18,623 bases of DNA from Spirochaetia bacterium (GTDB lineage Bacteria; Spirochaetota; Spirochaetia; Treponematales; Breznakiellaceae), in assembly GCA_025997655.1 (NCBI GenBank), contig BNUW01000038.1, positions 1-18,623 of the forward strand. The letters run 5' to 3'. Made by a program: the position numbers and the translations under genes. Of this stretch, positions 1-7,020 are shown piece by piece (the first letter of the stretch is position 1; each line of letters begins with the position of its first letter). The notes under the pieces were generated by a model that was not told the origin of the DNA, ran no database searches, and saw nothing but the letters and a program-made list of their open reading frames with translations.

Positions 1-1129
1 CAAGGAAGCCAAGGACATCGAAGACCACAAGATCGAAGTTATCGGGCCGGATATTGACACCATTAAGGAAGGCTCGGATTCTCAGATCGCGTTTGTTGTC
101 GAGGTTGCCGGAAAGGCCATGCAGAAGGACTTCGAGCCCGTGTTTGAACGCCGTCTGCACCACTACTTCAACTACGCCGAAGGTATCATGCACACCGGCC
201 AGCGGGATCTTATTCTCGTCCGGGTCAGCAAGGCTACCATTGCCGCGGGCTTCCGCGCCAAGCACTTCGGGGAAATCCTCTATGCCAAGCTCAAGGGCGA
301 GTTTGAAGCCATCATCGACAAGGTGCAGGTAAAGATCTATACGAAGACTGAAGACTGCGAACGGCTGAAGAAAGAGGTCAACAAGGTCTACGAACAGCGG
401 GATGACCGGCTCAAATCTCTTACGGATGATAATGTGGAAGTATTCTACAACTGCATTCTCTGCCAGTCATTCTCCCCCGCCCACGTCTGCGTTGTTACCC
501 CGGAACGGCTGGGTCTCTGCGGCGCGGTCTCCTGGCTTGACGCCAAGGCCACCAATGAGATTGACCCCAACGGCTCCTGCCAGATCGTTACCAAAGAACG
601 GGTGATTGATGAAAAGCTCGGTGTTTGGGAAGACGTTAACGAAGCGGTGCAGCAAGCATCCCACGGCGCCCTCCAGGCGGTTACCCTCTATTCCATTATG
701 CAGGACCCCATGACCAGCTGCGGCTGTTTCGAGTGTATCTGCGGACTTGAGGCAACCACCAATGGTGTGGTTATTGTTAACCGTGAACACCAGGGCAAGA
801 CCCCGGTAGGTATGTCCTTCTCGGAACTGGCCTCCATGACCGGCGGCGGTGTTCAGACACCGGGCTTCATGGGTCACGGGAAGCAGTTCATCAGCTCCAA
901 GAAGTTCATGGCAGCCGAAGGCGGCCCCGCGCGTATCGTGTGGATGCCCAAGGCCCTGAAAGAGCTGGTGGGACCAAAGCTTAACGCAACGGCTAAAGAA
1001 CTCTACGGGATCGACAACTTTGTTGAGATGATCGCCGATGAGACGGTTACCGAGGAAGAACCGGAAAAACTGGTGGAATTCCTGAATGGGAAAAAACACC
1101 CGGTACTGAAACTTGAACCCCTGATGTAA
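1..1129 (+). CDS. acsB: Acetyl-CoA synthase (CODH/ACS beta subunit), 3' part
   Basis: C-terminal ~375 residues of the nickel enzyme that joins a methyl group (from the corrinoid Fe-S protein), CO (from CO dehydrogenase) and CoA into acetyl-CoA. The reading frame is open from base 2, and the start lies outside the window. Six A-cluster cysteine codons are visible at 452, 461, 488, 518, 719 and 725. Their spacing (C-x2-C-x8-C-x9-C, then 67 residues on to C-G-C) equals that of Moorella thermoacetica Cys506, 509, 518, 528, 595 and 597. The Fe4S4-Ni-Ni site therefore looks complete. The sequence upstream (around GKAM...EGIMHTGQRD, bases 110-210) is also typical of the family. The length from the first A-cluster Cys to the stop is as expected for the ~730-residue bacterial enzyme. 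It is the first visible gene of the acs operon; acsA (CO dehydrogenase) would be expected upstream. Family identity is very secure. Confidence 0.97.
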   Translation, partial: KEAKDIEDHKIEVIGPDIDTIKEGSDSQIAFVVEVAGKAMQKDFEPVFERRLHHYFNYAEGIMHTGQRDLILVRVSKATIAAGFRAKHFGEILYAKLKGEFEAIIDKVQVKIYTKTEDCERLKKEVNKVYEQRDDRLKSLTDDNVEVFYNCILCQSFSPAHVCVVTPERLGLCGAVSWLDAKATNEIDPNGSCQIVTKERVIDEKLGVWEDVNEAVQQASHGALQAVTLYSIMQDPMTSCGCFECICGLEATTNGVVIVNREHQGKTPVGMSFSELASMTGGGVQTPGFMGHGKQFISSKKFMAAEGGPARIVWMPKALKELVGPKLNATAKELYGIDNFVEMIADETVTEEEPEKLVEFLNGKKHPVLKLEPLM

Positions 1130-1147
1130 TCAGGTCAAAGAGATAGG

Positions 1148-1190
1148 GCAAGGCGGGACACACCCGCCTTGCTCTGTTATTATTTTTTCT
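1148..1190 (+). terminator. Hairpin plus U-rich tract in the acsB-acsD gap (terminator or attenuator)
   Basis: A perfect 10-bp inverted repeat (GCAAGGCGGG at 1148-1157, CCCGCCTTGC at 1163-1172) with a 5-nt loop is followed at once by a T-rich run to 1190. The acsD ribosome binding site (AAAGAGGAGA, 1191-1200) comes directly after it. It has the shape of an intrinsic terminator, but it lies inside an operon whose products work as a complex. Partial termination or 3'-end protection of the acsB message are both plausible. Confidence 0.65.
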
Positions 1191-1205
1191 AAAGAGGAGA
1201 GTGTT

Positions 1206-2153
1206 ATGGCATTTAAACGCGTTCCGCAGAAATTCCCGTCGTCGATCAAAGAGGTAAAGATCGGCGCCGGGGACAAAGCTGTTACTTTTGGGGGGCAATG
1301 TGTGCTCCCGTTCTACAGCTTTGACGACAAGATCAAGAATCCCCCCCTGGTGGGTGTGGAGGTTTCCGACCTGGGCCCGAATCGGGATCTGCCTGAATTA
1401 GGCAAGTTTTATGAAGGGGCAAAGACCATCGCCGAAGTGGCGAAAAAGGCCGCCACAATTCCCGGCGCCAGCTTTGTTGCCCTGTCCCTGGAAAGCGCCG
1501 ACCCCAACGGAGCGAACAAGTCTATAGAAGACTGTGTTAAGCTTGCGAAGGAAGTGTCGGATGCGGTGGGCGGATTCCCCCTGGTAATCCAAGGCAGCAA
1601 GAACGTTGAAAAAGACGGTGATCTCTTAGTAAAGGTTGCCGAGGCGCTGTCCGGAAAGAACGTGCTTCTCATGTCCGCCAAGGAAGATAACCACAAGAAG
1701 ATCGCTGTCGGCGCGGTTCAGGCCTATGGGCAGAATGTCGCTGCAGAATCTGCGGTAGATATCAACCTGGCCAAGCAGCTGAACGTATTGATCATCCAGA
1801 TGGGGATCAAACACGAAAACATTGTCATGAACACCGGGTCCGCTTCTGCGGGCTATGGGTTTGAGTATGTCGTTTCAACCATGGAACGGATCAAGCTGGC
1901 CGCCCTGACTCAGAACGATGACAAGCTCCAGGTGCCCATTATCACCCCGGTGAGTGAGCAGACCTGGAACGTTGGCGAATCCTTCAAGAGCGAAGCGGAA
2001 GCGCCCAAAGGTTGGGGTCCCCAGGAACAGCGGGGTATCGCCATGGAAATTGCTACGGCCTCTGCGGTATTAGCCGCCGGCACTGATGCTGTTATTCTGC
2101 GCCATCCCGCATCGGTTGCCGCAGTATCAAAACTTATTGCGGCGCTGGTATAA
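1206..2153 (+). CDS. acsD: Corrinoid iron-sulfur protein small subunit
   Basis: 315-residue small (delta) subunit of the heterodimeric corrinoid Fe-S protein, a soluble TIM-barrel protein that helps hold the cobamide carrying the methyl group between methyltetrahydrofolate and acetyl-CoA synthase. The family is recognised from conserved stretches such as the N-terminal KFPSSIKEV and GGQCVLPFYSFD, the central VLIIQMGIKHENIVMNTGSA, and the end TASAVLAAGTDAVILRHP. The length fits the family (about 310-325). The ATG at 1206 follows a good Shine-Dalgarno sequence (AGAGGAGA). Its position between acsB and acsC, the partner subunit, with 10 bases to the acsC start, supports the call. Nothing appears truncated. 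Confidence 0.96.
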   Translation: MAFKRVPQKFPSSIKEVKIGAGDKAVTFGGQCVLPFYSFDDKIKNPPLVGVEVSDLGPNRDLPELGKFYEGAKTIAEVAKKAATIPGASFVALSLESADPNGANKSIEDCVKLAKEVSDAVGGFPLVIQGSKNVEKDGDLLVKVAEALSGKNVLLMSAKEDNHKKIAVGAVQAYGQNVAAESAVDINLAKQLNVLIIQMGIKHENIVMNTGSASAGYGFEYVVSTMERIKLAALTQNDDKLQVPIITPVSEQTWNVGESFKSEAEAPKGWGPQEQRGIAMEIATASAVLAAGTDAVILRHPASVAAVSKLIAALV

Positions 2154-2163
2154 GGAGGAAACC

Positions 2164-3489
2164 ATGGCTTTAAAAGGAATGGACATATTTAAATTATTGC
2201 CCAAATCAAACTGCAAAAAATGCGGTAACCCCACCTGTATGGCTTTCGCGATGAAGGTTGCTGCCGGCGGGATCACCATCGACAAATGTCCGGACATCTC
2301 TGCGGAGGCATTGGCCGCCCTCAGCGAGGCTTCGGCCCCCCCCATGAAGAAGCTTGCCTTTGGCAAGGATCTTCAGCTCGGCGGCGAGACTGTGCTTTTC
2401 CGGCACGACAAGACCTTTGTATCCAAGAGCCTCTACTCGGTGTCGGTTTCCGCCGCTGATGTGGATGCGAAACTGCCCGGAATCCAACTCATTGACTACG
2501 ACCGTATCGGCGAGCAGATGAGGGTGGACGTGGTCAACGTAGAATTTACCGGTGATTCCGGCAAGTTTGTTGACGCGGCGAAGAAAGCCCAGGGCGCAGG
2601 CCGGGCCGGCATCATCCTGGAAGTGACCGACGCGGCTGCCGCGAAAGCCGCCCTTGATGCGGTGAAGGCCGACAAGCCCATCCTCAACGGCGCCAACGCC
2701 GGTAACTGGGAAGCCTTTAACAAGCTTGCCACCGAAGCCGGTGTTATCCTCGGTGTCGGCGGAAAGAACCTGGACGAGATCTACGACACGGTTCTGAAAC
2801 TGGAAGGCGCCGGGAACAAGAACCTGGTGGTTGATGTGACCGCCGGTTCCATTAAAGAGACCTTTGCCAACGCGGTGGAACTCCGCCGGGCGGCCCTGAA
2901 AGACAATGACCGCAGTTCCGGTTATCCCAGCATCGTGAATCTCCACAAGCTGGCCGGGGGTGACGAGAATCTGCAGATCGCGCTTGCCTCGTTGTTCACC
3001 CTGAAATACGGTTCGATCATCATCCTGAGCACCATGAGCTACGCCACGGCGCTGCCCCTGTACGGCCTGCGGCAGAATGTCTTCACCGACCCTCAGAAGC
3101 CCATGAAGATGGAACCGAAGATCTATCCGGTCAACGGCGCGGACGAAAATTCCATCGTGGCCCTCACCGTGGACTTTGCCCTGTCCTACTTCGTTATCAA
3201 CGGCGAACTGGAACGGAGCGGGGTGCCCGTAAACCTGGTGGTTGCCGATGCCGGCGGGTATTCGGTATTGACCTCCTGGGCGGCGGGAAAATTCTCCGCC
3301 GGTACCATTTCCAAGTTCTTTAAGGAAGCGGGTATTGAAGGTAAGGTGAAGAGCCGCAACCTCCTTATCCCCGGCAAGGTAGCCGTCCTGAAGGGCGAAC
3401 TGGAAGAGAATCTGCCGGGCTGGAAGATCCTGGTAGGTCCCAATGAAGCCGCCGGTGTTGTAAAGTGGCTCAAGGATTTTAAGGGTTAA
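2164..3489 (+). CDS. acsC: Corrinoid iron-sulfur protein large subunit
   Basis: 441-residue large (gamma) subunit of the corrinoid Fe-S protein. It carries the [4Fe-4S] cluster that reactivates cobalt and the C-terminal corrinoid-binding domain. The start is the ATG at 2164 behind AAGGAGGAA, not the upstream in-frame ATG inside acsD. With this start the cluster cysteines fall at residues 17, 20, 25 and 42, the same numbers as in Moorella thermoacetica AcsC. Domains in order: Fe-S domain (about 1-60), TIM barrel (about 95-320), and a Rossmann-like B12-binding domain (about 345-441) with VVADAGGYSVLTSW and ILVGPNEAAG. The methyl donor is the AcsE product methyltetrahydrofolate; the acceptor is AcsB. 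It is followed by a terminator-like hairpin. Confidence 0.97.
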   Translation: MALKGMDIFKLLPKSNCKKCGNPTCMAFAMKVAAGGITIDKCPDISAEALAALSEASAPPMKKLAFGKDLQLGGETVLFRHDKTFVSKSLYSVSVSAADVDAKLPGIQLIDYDRIGEQMRVDVVNVEFTGDSGKFVDAAKKAQGAGRAGIILEVTDAAAAKAALDAVKADKPILNGANAGNWEAFNKLATEAGVILGVGGKNLDEIYDTVLKLEGAGNKNLVVDVTAGSIKETFANAVELRRAALKDNDRSSGYPSIVNLHKLAGGDENLQIALASLFTLKYGSIIILSTMSYATALPLYGLRQNVFTDPQKPMKMEPKIYPVNGADENSIVALTVDFALSYFVINGELERSGVPVNLVVADAGGYSVLTSWAAGKFSAGTISKFFKEAGIEGKVKSRNLLIPGKVAVLKGELEENLPGWKILVGPNEAAGVVKWLKDFKG

Positions 3490-3509
3490 TTGTTGATTTT
3501 TGATTGAAG

Positions 3510-3536
3510 GCCCCGCTGCACTGCGGCGGGGTTTTT
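3510..3536 (+). terminator. Terminator-like hairpin after acsC
   Basis: CCCCGC at 3511-3516 pairs with GCGGGG at 3526-3531 around a short loop, followed directly by TTTTT (3532-3536). This is a good intrinsic-terminator shape 20 bases after the acsC stop. acsE lies 65 bases further on in the same direction, so it may be a partial terminator that sets lower acsE expression, or acsE may have its own promoter (none obvious was seen). Confidence 0.7.
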
Positions 3537-3548
3537 GATGTCCCTGTA

Positions 3549-3590
3549 ACGGGGGCATCGGATACCCCGTGGGTATCTTAAAACTTTTTT
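3549..3590 (+). promoter_or_regulatory. Two mutually exclusive hairpins in the acsE leader
   Basis: ACGGGG (3549-3554) can pair with CCCCGT (3565-3570). GATACCC (3561-3567) can pair with GGGTATC (3571-3577), with a 3-nt loop. The two pairings share bases 3565-3567, and the first also covers the loop of the second, so only one can form at a time. A six-T run follows at 3585-3590, then the acsE ribosome binding site GAGGAG (3591-3596). The layout (alternative stems, U tract, ribosome binding site) resembles an attenuator, but the U tract begins seven bases after the second stem, so termination activity is uncertain. Confidence 0.4.
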
Positions 3591-3601
3591 GAGGAGCATG
3601 T

Positions 3602-4387
3602 ATGGGTAAATTTATCGTTATTGGTGAGCGTATTCACTGTATCTCCCCGGCTATCAAAGCGGCCATGGAGAATAAAGATCCGGAACCGATTAAGAAGCGG
3701 GCGAAGGAGCAGCTTGATGCGGGGGCCACCTACCTGGACCTGAACATCGGGCCGGCGGAAAAGGGCGGCGAGGAACTGATGCAGTGGGGTGTAAAGCTCC
3801 TGCAGGAAAACTTCGACAATGTGCCGATTGCCCTTGATACGGCAAACAAGAAGGCCATTGAAGCGGGTATCAAGGTATACAACCGCGCCAAGGGCAAGCC
3901 GATTGTCAACTCCGCCGATGCGGGTGACCGGATTTCCTACATTGACGTTGCCGCAGCCAATGACGCCATCGTTATTGCCCTGGCATCCAAGGCCGGCGTT
4001 CCCTCCGACAACGAAGAGCGGCAGGGCTATGTTCTGGAAATGCTGGAATACGGCATGAACCTGGGCATGGATGCGGCGGATCTGTGGTTTGACCCCCTGT
4101 TCCTGGTTATCAAGGGTATGCAGGAGAAACAGCAGGAAACCCTGTCGTTTATCAAATGGCTTTCCGAGCAGGGCTTTAACTCCACCGGCGGCCTCTCCAA
4201 TGTGTCCAACATGATGCCCAAGACCTTAAGGCCCATCGTTGACTCCTACATGGTCGCCATGTGTATCGGCAACGGCCTTACCTCCGCCATTGTGAATCCC
4301 TGTGATAAGCAATTGATGCAGGGTATTAAGTCTGCCGACATCATCATGAACCAGTCGTTGTTCAGCGACTCATTCCTGGAACTGTAG
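3602..4387 (+). CDS. acsE: Methyltetrahydrofolate:corrinoid iron-sulfur protein methyltransferase
   Basis: 261-residue cytosolic TIM-barrel enzyme that moves the methyl group from methyl-tetrahydrofolate to cob(I)amide on AcsCD, linking the folate branch to acetyl-CoA synthesis. Compared with the Moorella enzyme, residues that bind the pterin are visible in their usual contexts: Asp in IALDTAN, Asn in PIVNSADA, Asp in WFDPLFL and Asn in GLSNVSNMM. Length (about 262 in Moorella) and N-terminus (GKFIVIGERIH) fit. The ATG at 3602 has GAGGAG five bases upstream. The next gene starts two bases after the stop, which suggests translational coupling to the nickel-related genes that follow. Confidence 0.96.
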   Translation: MGKFIVIGERIHCISPAIKAAMENKDPEPIKKRAKEQLDAGATYLDLNIGPAEKGGEELMQWGVKLLQENFDNVPIALDTANKKAIEAGIKVYNRAKGKPIVNSADAGDRISYIDVAAANDAIVIALASKAGVPSDNEERQGYVLEMLEYGMNLGMDAADLWFDPLFLVIKGMQEKQQETLSFIKWLSEQGFNSTGGLSNVSNMMPKTLRPIVDSYMVAMCIGNGLTSAIVNPCDKQLMQGIKSADIIMNQSLFSDSFLEL

Positions 4388-4389
4388 TT

Positions 4390-4989
4390 ATGTCAGATGA
4401 TCATGCCCACGAACACACCCATAGTCATGCACACGAACATGGGCATGATCATCTTCATGATCATGCGCACGATAATGATTTAGAACACGGCCACGCACAT
4501 GAGCATCCACATGGACACGAGCATGAACACGATCACGAACATGGACATTGCCATGAACATAGCCATGGGAATTGTCACGAACATGAGCATCCGCACGATC
4601 ACGAGCATGCACACGAACACCCACACGATCATGAGCATGCACACGAACATGGACATTGCCATGAACACGAGCATAGCCATGGGAATGCACACGAACATTG
4701 CCACGATCACGATCATGCGCATCCCCACGACCACGAACATCCGCATGACCACGGCCATGGCGGCGGCGATTTAGCCAAGCTAAAGACCCTGCTGAAGTAT
4801 ATGCTGGATCATAACCGGGAACATGCCGCAGAGCTGGGCGGTCTGGCGCACAATCTCTACCATGCCGGGCAGCATGAATCTGCGGATATCATCAATAATG
4901 CGGTGAAGGACTTTGAAACGGGGAGTGATAAACTTGCCAAGGCCTTAGAGCTGGTGAACGAACCTACTGGTTCGCAGGATGGTAAGTGA
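4390..4989 (+). CDS. Extremely histidine-rich putative nickel-binding protein
   Basis: 199 residues in two parts. Residues 5-123 alternate His with Asp, Glu, Ala, Gly or Pro and hold 56 histidines plus four cysteines (54, 62, 90, 104), usually as GHCHEH-type units. Residues 127-199 form a predicted helical domain with LLKYMLDHNREHAAELGGLA and a second amphipathic stretch. I have seen this C-terminal type with His-rich tails near CO dehydrogenase genes, but cannot name its family. No signal peptide or membrane segment is seen. The gene starts two bases after acsE and overlaps the CooT gene (TGATG). His-rich proteins such as CooJ and HypB store and pass on nickel, and acetyl-CoA synthase and CO dehydrogenase need nickel, so a nickel buffer or chaperone is the likely role. 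Other metals (Zn, Co) are possible. The DNA is internally repetitive, so array length may vary between strains. Confidence 0.85.
   Translation: MSDDHAHEHTHSHAHEHGHDHLHDHAHDNDLEHGHAHEHPHGHEHEHDHEHGHCHEHSHGNCHEHEHPHDHEHAHEHPHDHEHAHEHGHCHEHEHSHGNAHEHCHDHDHAHPHDHEHPHDHGHGGGDLAKLKTLLKYMLDHNREHAAELGGLAHNLYHAGQHESADIINNAVKDFETGSDKLAKALELVNEPTGSQDGK
4534..4686 (+). repeat. Internal DNA repeats in the His-rich array
   Basis: Bases 4534-4559 recur exactly at 4642-4667 (26 bp, offset 108 bases = 36 codons). A 15-bp piece at 4558-4572 recurs at 4672-4686 (offset 114). Shorter His-X hexamer repeats fill the rest of 4400-4760. Offsets are multiples of three, so copies can be gained or lost without breaking the frame. 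Confidence 0.85.
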
Positions 4990-5180
4990 TGTGCCTTTCA
5001 ACAGCCTATGAGCTGGGCATGGGCGGCGAGCGGAAACAGCTCTGCGAATATGTCAGCGGGATTAAGGTGCTGGGGGATACCATAACCCTTACCGACCTTA
5101 TGGGGCAGGATATTAGCGTTACCGGGACGCTGGAAAGCGTGGACCTGATAAAGAACGCCATTACTATCAAAACGAAATGA
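4989..5180 (+). CDS. cooT: CooT-family small nickel-binding protein
   Basis: 63 residues beginning MCLSTAYELG. The MC start followed by a small beta-rich body ending in VDLIKNAITIK is characteristic of CooT. In Rhodospirillum rubrum and Carboxydothermus, CooT binds Ni(II) as a dimer through Cys2 and supports CO dehydrogenase maturation. I chose the ATG at 4989 over the in-frame GTG at 4986 because the conserved Cys must be residue 2. The start shares bases with the stop of the His-rich gene (TGATG), and its own stop overlaps the next start (ATGA), so all three are translationally coupled. A second Cys (residue 19) is present. The nickel role is inferred from family and context. Confidence 0.88.
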   Translation: MCLSTAYELGMGGERKQLCEYVSGIKVLGDTITLTDLMGQDISVTGTLESVDLIKNAITIKTK

Positions 5181-5410
5181 AAAAAAAATACGAGATGATT
5201 CGGGAGATCTTCAATTCCTGTTCGCGGAACCAGATGCGGGATGTGGATGTGCAGGAGATCGAGACCGACGATGTGGACGCCTACCTTACCGGGCTGTATG
5301 CCGGGGAATCTTATACCAGCGAAAAAAGCGTGAACGAAAATGGGATGGTGGTGTTTGATATTGACGCCTCGGGGCTGGTGCAGCGGGTTTCGTTTGCCGA
5401 GATTCGGTAA
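5177..5410 (+). CDS. Small acidic protein of unknown function, coupled to cooT
   Basis: 77 residues, soluble, with no signal peptide or membrane segment. The N-terminal half has EIFNSCSRNQMRDVDVQEIE followed by an acidic TDDVDAYLTG stretch. The C-terminal half is a predicted beta segment (MVVFDIDASGLVQRVSFAEI). The start overlaps the cooT stop by four bases (ATGA), the classic coupling arrangement. I have an impression of similar short ORFs beside CooT in other anaerobes, but no named function comes to mind. The single Cys (residue 15), a His-free sequence and the acidic patch leave a metal-handling or CODH-maturation role possible but unproven. It is the last gene of the acs-linked run. Confidence 0.75.
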   Translation: MKKKYEMIREIFNSCSRNQMRDVDVQEIETDDVDAYLTGLYAGESYTSEKSVNENGMVVFDIDASGLVQRVSFAEIR

Positions 5411-5427
5411 GGTGATGTTTATTCCTC

Positions 5428-5456
5428 TTGACGGATCATAGGATAGCCGCTATAGT
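5428..5456 (+). promoter_or_regulatory. Promoter of the mod operon
   Basis: TTGACG (5428-5433) and TATAGT (5451-5456) are separated by exactly 17 bases, close to the sigma-70 consensus. The expected start is near 5463, about 40 bases before modA. It lets modABC be transcribed independently of the acs operon; no terminator separates the two. I looked for a ModE-type palindrome around it and saw none that convinced me. Confidence 0.7.
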
Positions 5457-5504
5457 ACGAATTGTATTGGGAAATATATCCGGTCTAAGTCTATGGAGGA
5501 TTTT

Positions 5505-6344
5505 ATGAAGATGATTAGTACCCCGCGAAAACCGGCTTTTGCTTTGGCGGTTCTTATTCTGTTTGGTTTTGGTCAGTCCGGTTTGTTTGCCGGGGGCACG
5601 AAGGACCAAGGGGCGGCTGGGGCGTCGGCATCCGCCGTTGACAAAGCGCCCGTAACTATTCTGGTGGCGGCGGCGGCAAGCCTTGAGTATTCCTATGTGC
5701 AGGAACTTATCCCCCGGTTCCGGCAAAAGTACCCCTGGATCACCGTGGAGGGTGTTTATGACAGTTCCGGGCGGCTCCAGACCCAGATTGAACAGGGCCT
5801 TGAGGCGGATGTGTTTATGTCCGCCGCAACCCGGCAGATGGATAGTCTGGTGGCCGGCAACTTTATTCCCGCCGATTCGGTAAAGCCCCTGCTGCAGAAC
5901 AAACTGGTCCTGATTAAGCCCAAGGGAACCACAACGGCGGTTACCGGCTTTCAGAATATCACCGAGGCGAAGACCATCGCCTTTGGGGACCCCAAAACCA
6001 CCCCCGCAGGACAGTATGCCCAGGAAGCCTTTACCAAGCTTGGTAACTGGGACGCGGTTCAGAAGAAGCTGAGCATGGGGAACAACGTGACCGAAGTCCT
6101 TAACTGGGTAGCCCAGGGCAGCGCCGAGGTGGGCATCGTCTATGCCACCGATGCGGCAATCAATAAGGATGTGGAGGTGATCACCGAACTTCCCGACGGC
6201 CTCCTTTCCACCAAGGTCATTTACCCCATTGGACGACTGACCGCCGCTCCCCATCCTGAGGAGGCGCAGCTCTTTATTGACTTCCTCGCCTCCGATGCAG
6301 GCCTCACGGTGTTTAAGAACTACGGGTTCGCTGCAAACAATTGA
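5505..6344 (+). CDS. modA: Molybdate ABC transporter, periplasmic binding protein
   Basis: 279-residue binding protein that captures molybdate (or tungstate) for ModBC. An N-terminal signal peptide runs over residues 1-29 (basic start, hydrophobic core FALAVLILFGFG, cleavage likely after LFA). No lipobox Cys is seen, so the protein should be free in the periplasm. The mature part has the ModA signatures: TILVAAAASLEYSY, YDSSGRLQTQIEQGLEADVF, and NVTEVLNWVAQGSAEVGIVY with the Tyr of the oxyanion pocket. The ATG at 5505 was chosen because GGAGGA (5495-5500) precedes it; the upstream in-frame ATG at 5493 lies in that ribosome binding site. It is the first gene of modABC. Molybdate versus tungstate cannot be decided from this sequence. 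Confidence 0.93.
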   Translation: MKMISTPRKPAFALAVLILFGFGQSGLFAGGTKDQGAAGASASAVDKAPVTILVAAAASLEYSYVQELIPRFRQKYPWITVEGVYDSSGRLQTQIEQGLEADVFMSAATRQMDSLVAGNFIPADSVKPLLQNKLVLIKPKGTTTAVTGFQNITEAKTIAFGDPKTTPAGQYAQEAFTKLGNWDAVQKKLSMGNNVTEVLNWVAQGSAEVGIVYATDAAINKDVEVITELPDGLLSTKVIYPIGRLTAAPHPEEAQLFIDFLASDAGLTVFKNYGFAANN

Positions 6345-6351
6345 CGAATTG

Positions 6352-7020
6352 ATGAATCTTTCACCCATACTGATTTCCATACGAACCGCCACGGCGGCGA
6401 TTGTGGTGACCTTCTTCCTGGGACTCCTGGCGGCCAAGCTGGTCGCCGGGATCAGGGGGAGAACAGGGAAGATGATCCTGGACGGCATCCTCACCCTGCC
6501 CCTGGTTCTGCCTCCCACGGTGGCGGGCTTTTTTCTATTGCTTATCTTTGGGGTGCGGGGGCCGGTAGGGAAATTCTTCCTCGACTTTTTCAGCGTTAAG
6601 ATAGCTTTCTCCTGGGGGGCCACGGTTCTGGCGGCGGTGGCCATCTCCTTCCCCCTGATGTACCGGTCTGCCCGGGGCGCCCTGGAACAGGTTGACCCTA
6701 ACCTTATCTATGCCGGGCGCACCCTGGGGCTATCCGAATGGCAGATCTTTTGGAAGGTGAGCCTGCCCACCGCCCTGCCGGGCATAGCCTCCGGGGGAGT
6801 GCTGGCCTTTGCCCGGGGCCTGGGTGAATTCGGCGCCACCGCTATGCTTGCGGGGAACATCGCCGGCAAGACCCGTACCCTGCCCCTGGCCATCTATTCC
6901 ACCGTTTCCGCCGGGGACATGGACACCGCTTACAATTATGTGCTTGTCATCGTGATCTTTTCCTTTGCCGTGGTAGCCCTGATGAACTACTTTACCATTC
7001 AGGAAAAGCGGGTTAAATGA
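6352..7020 (+). CDS. modB: Molybdate ABC transporter, permease
   Basis: 222-residue inner-membrane permease. Hydrophobic segments start at about residues 7, 43, 80, 135 and 195. The EAA loop that docks on ModC is visible as YAGRTLGLSEWQIFWKVSLP followed by GIASGGVLAFARGLGEFGAT, typical of ModB. I place the start at ATG 6352, seven bases after the modA stop, giving the normal family length; a TTG directly before it (6349) is an alternative. The Shine-Dalgarno sequence is weak, so coupling to modA translation is likely. Confidence 0.92.
   Translation: MNLSPILISIRTATAAIVVTFFLGLLAAKLVAGIRGRTGKMILDGILTLPLVLPPTVAGFFLLLIFGVRGPVGKFFLDFFSVKIAFSWGATVLAAVAISFPLMYRSARGALEQVDPNLIYAGRTLGLSEWQIFWKVSLPTALPGIASGGVLAFARGLGEFGATAMLAGNIAGKTRTLPLAIYSTVSAGDMDTAYNYVLVIVIFSFAVVALMNYFTIQEKRVK

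Noticed and set aside
1..120. A separate gene before the first ATG at 119
   Set aside because: The same frame is open back to base 2 and encodes typical acetyl-CoA synthase sequence, so it is simply more of acsB.
2206..3558. 450-codon minus-strand ORF opposite acsC
   Set aside because: It is a shadow of the strong GC bias of acsC; the product has no recognisable motifs and acsC is unambiguous.
4388..4758. Open frames on both strands across the His-rich gene
   Set aside because: They arise from the low-complexity CA(T/C)-GA(A/C) repeat; the overlapping frames give only His/Val/Met-rich strings, and the + frame with the helical C-terminus and operon overlaps is the real one.
5411..5504. Molybdenum-cofactor riboswitch or ModE operator before modA
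   Set aside because: The gap is only 94 bases and already holds the promoter and ribosome binding site; no ModE-like palindrome or multi-stem fold was found by eye.
5436..6644. 402-codon minus-strand ORF opposite modA/modB
   Set aside because: Shadow ORF; it covers the mod promoter, modA and the start of modB, all of which have clear family signatures on the + strand.
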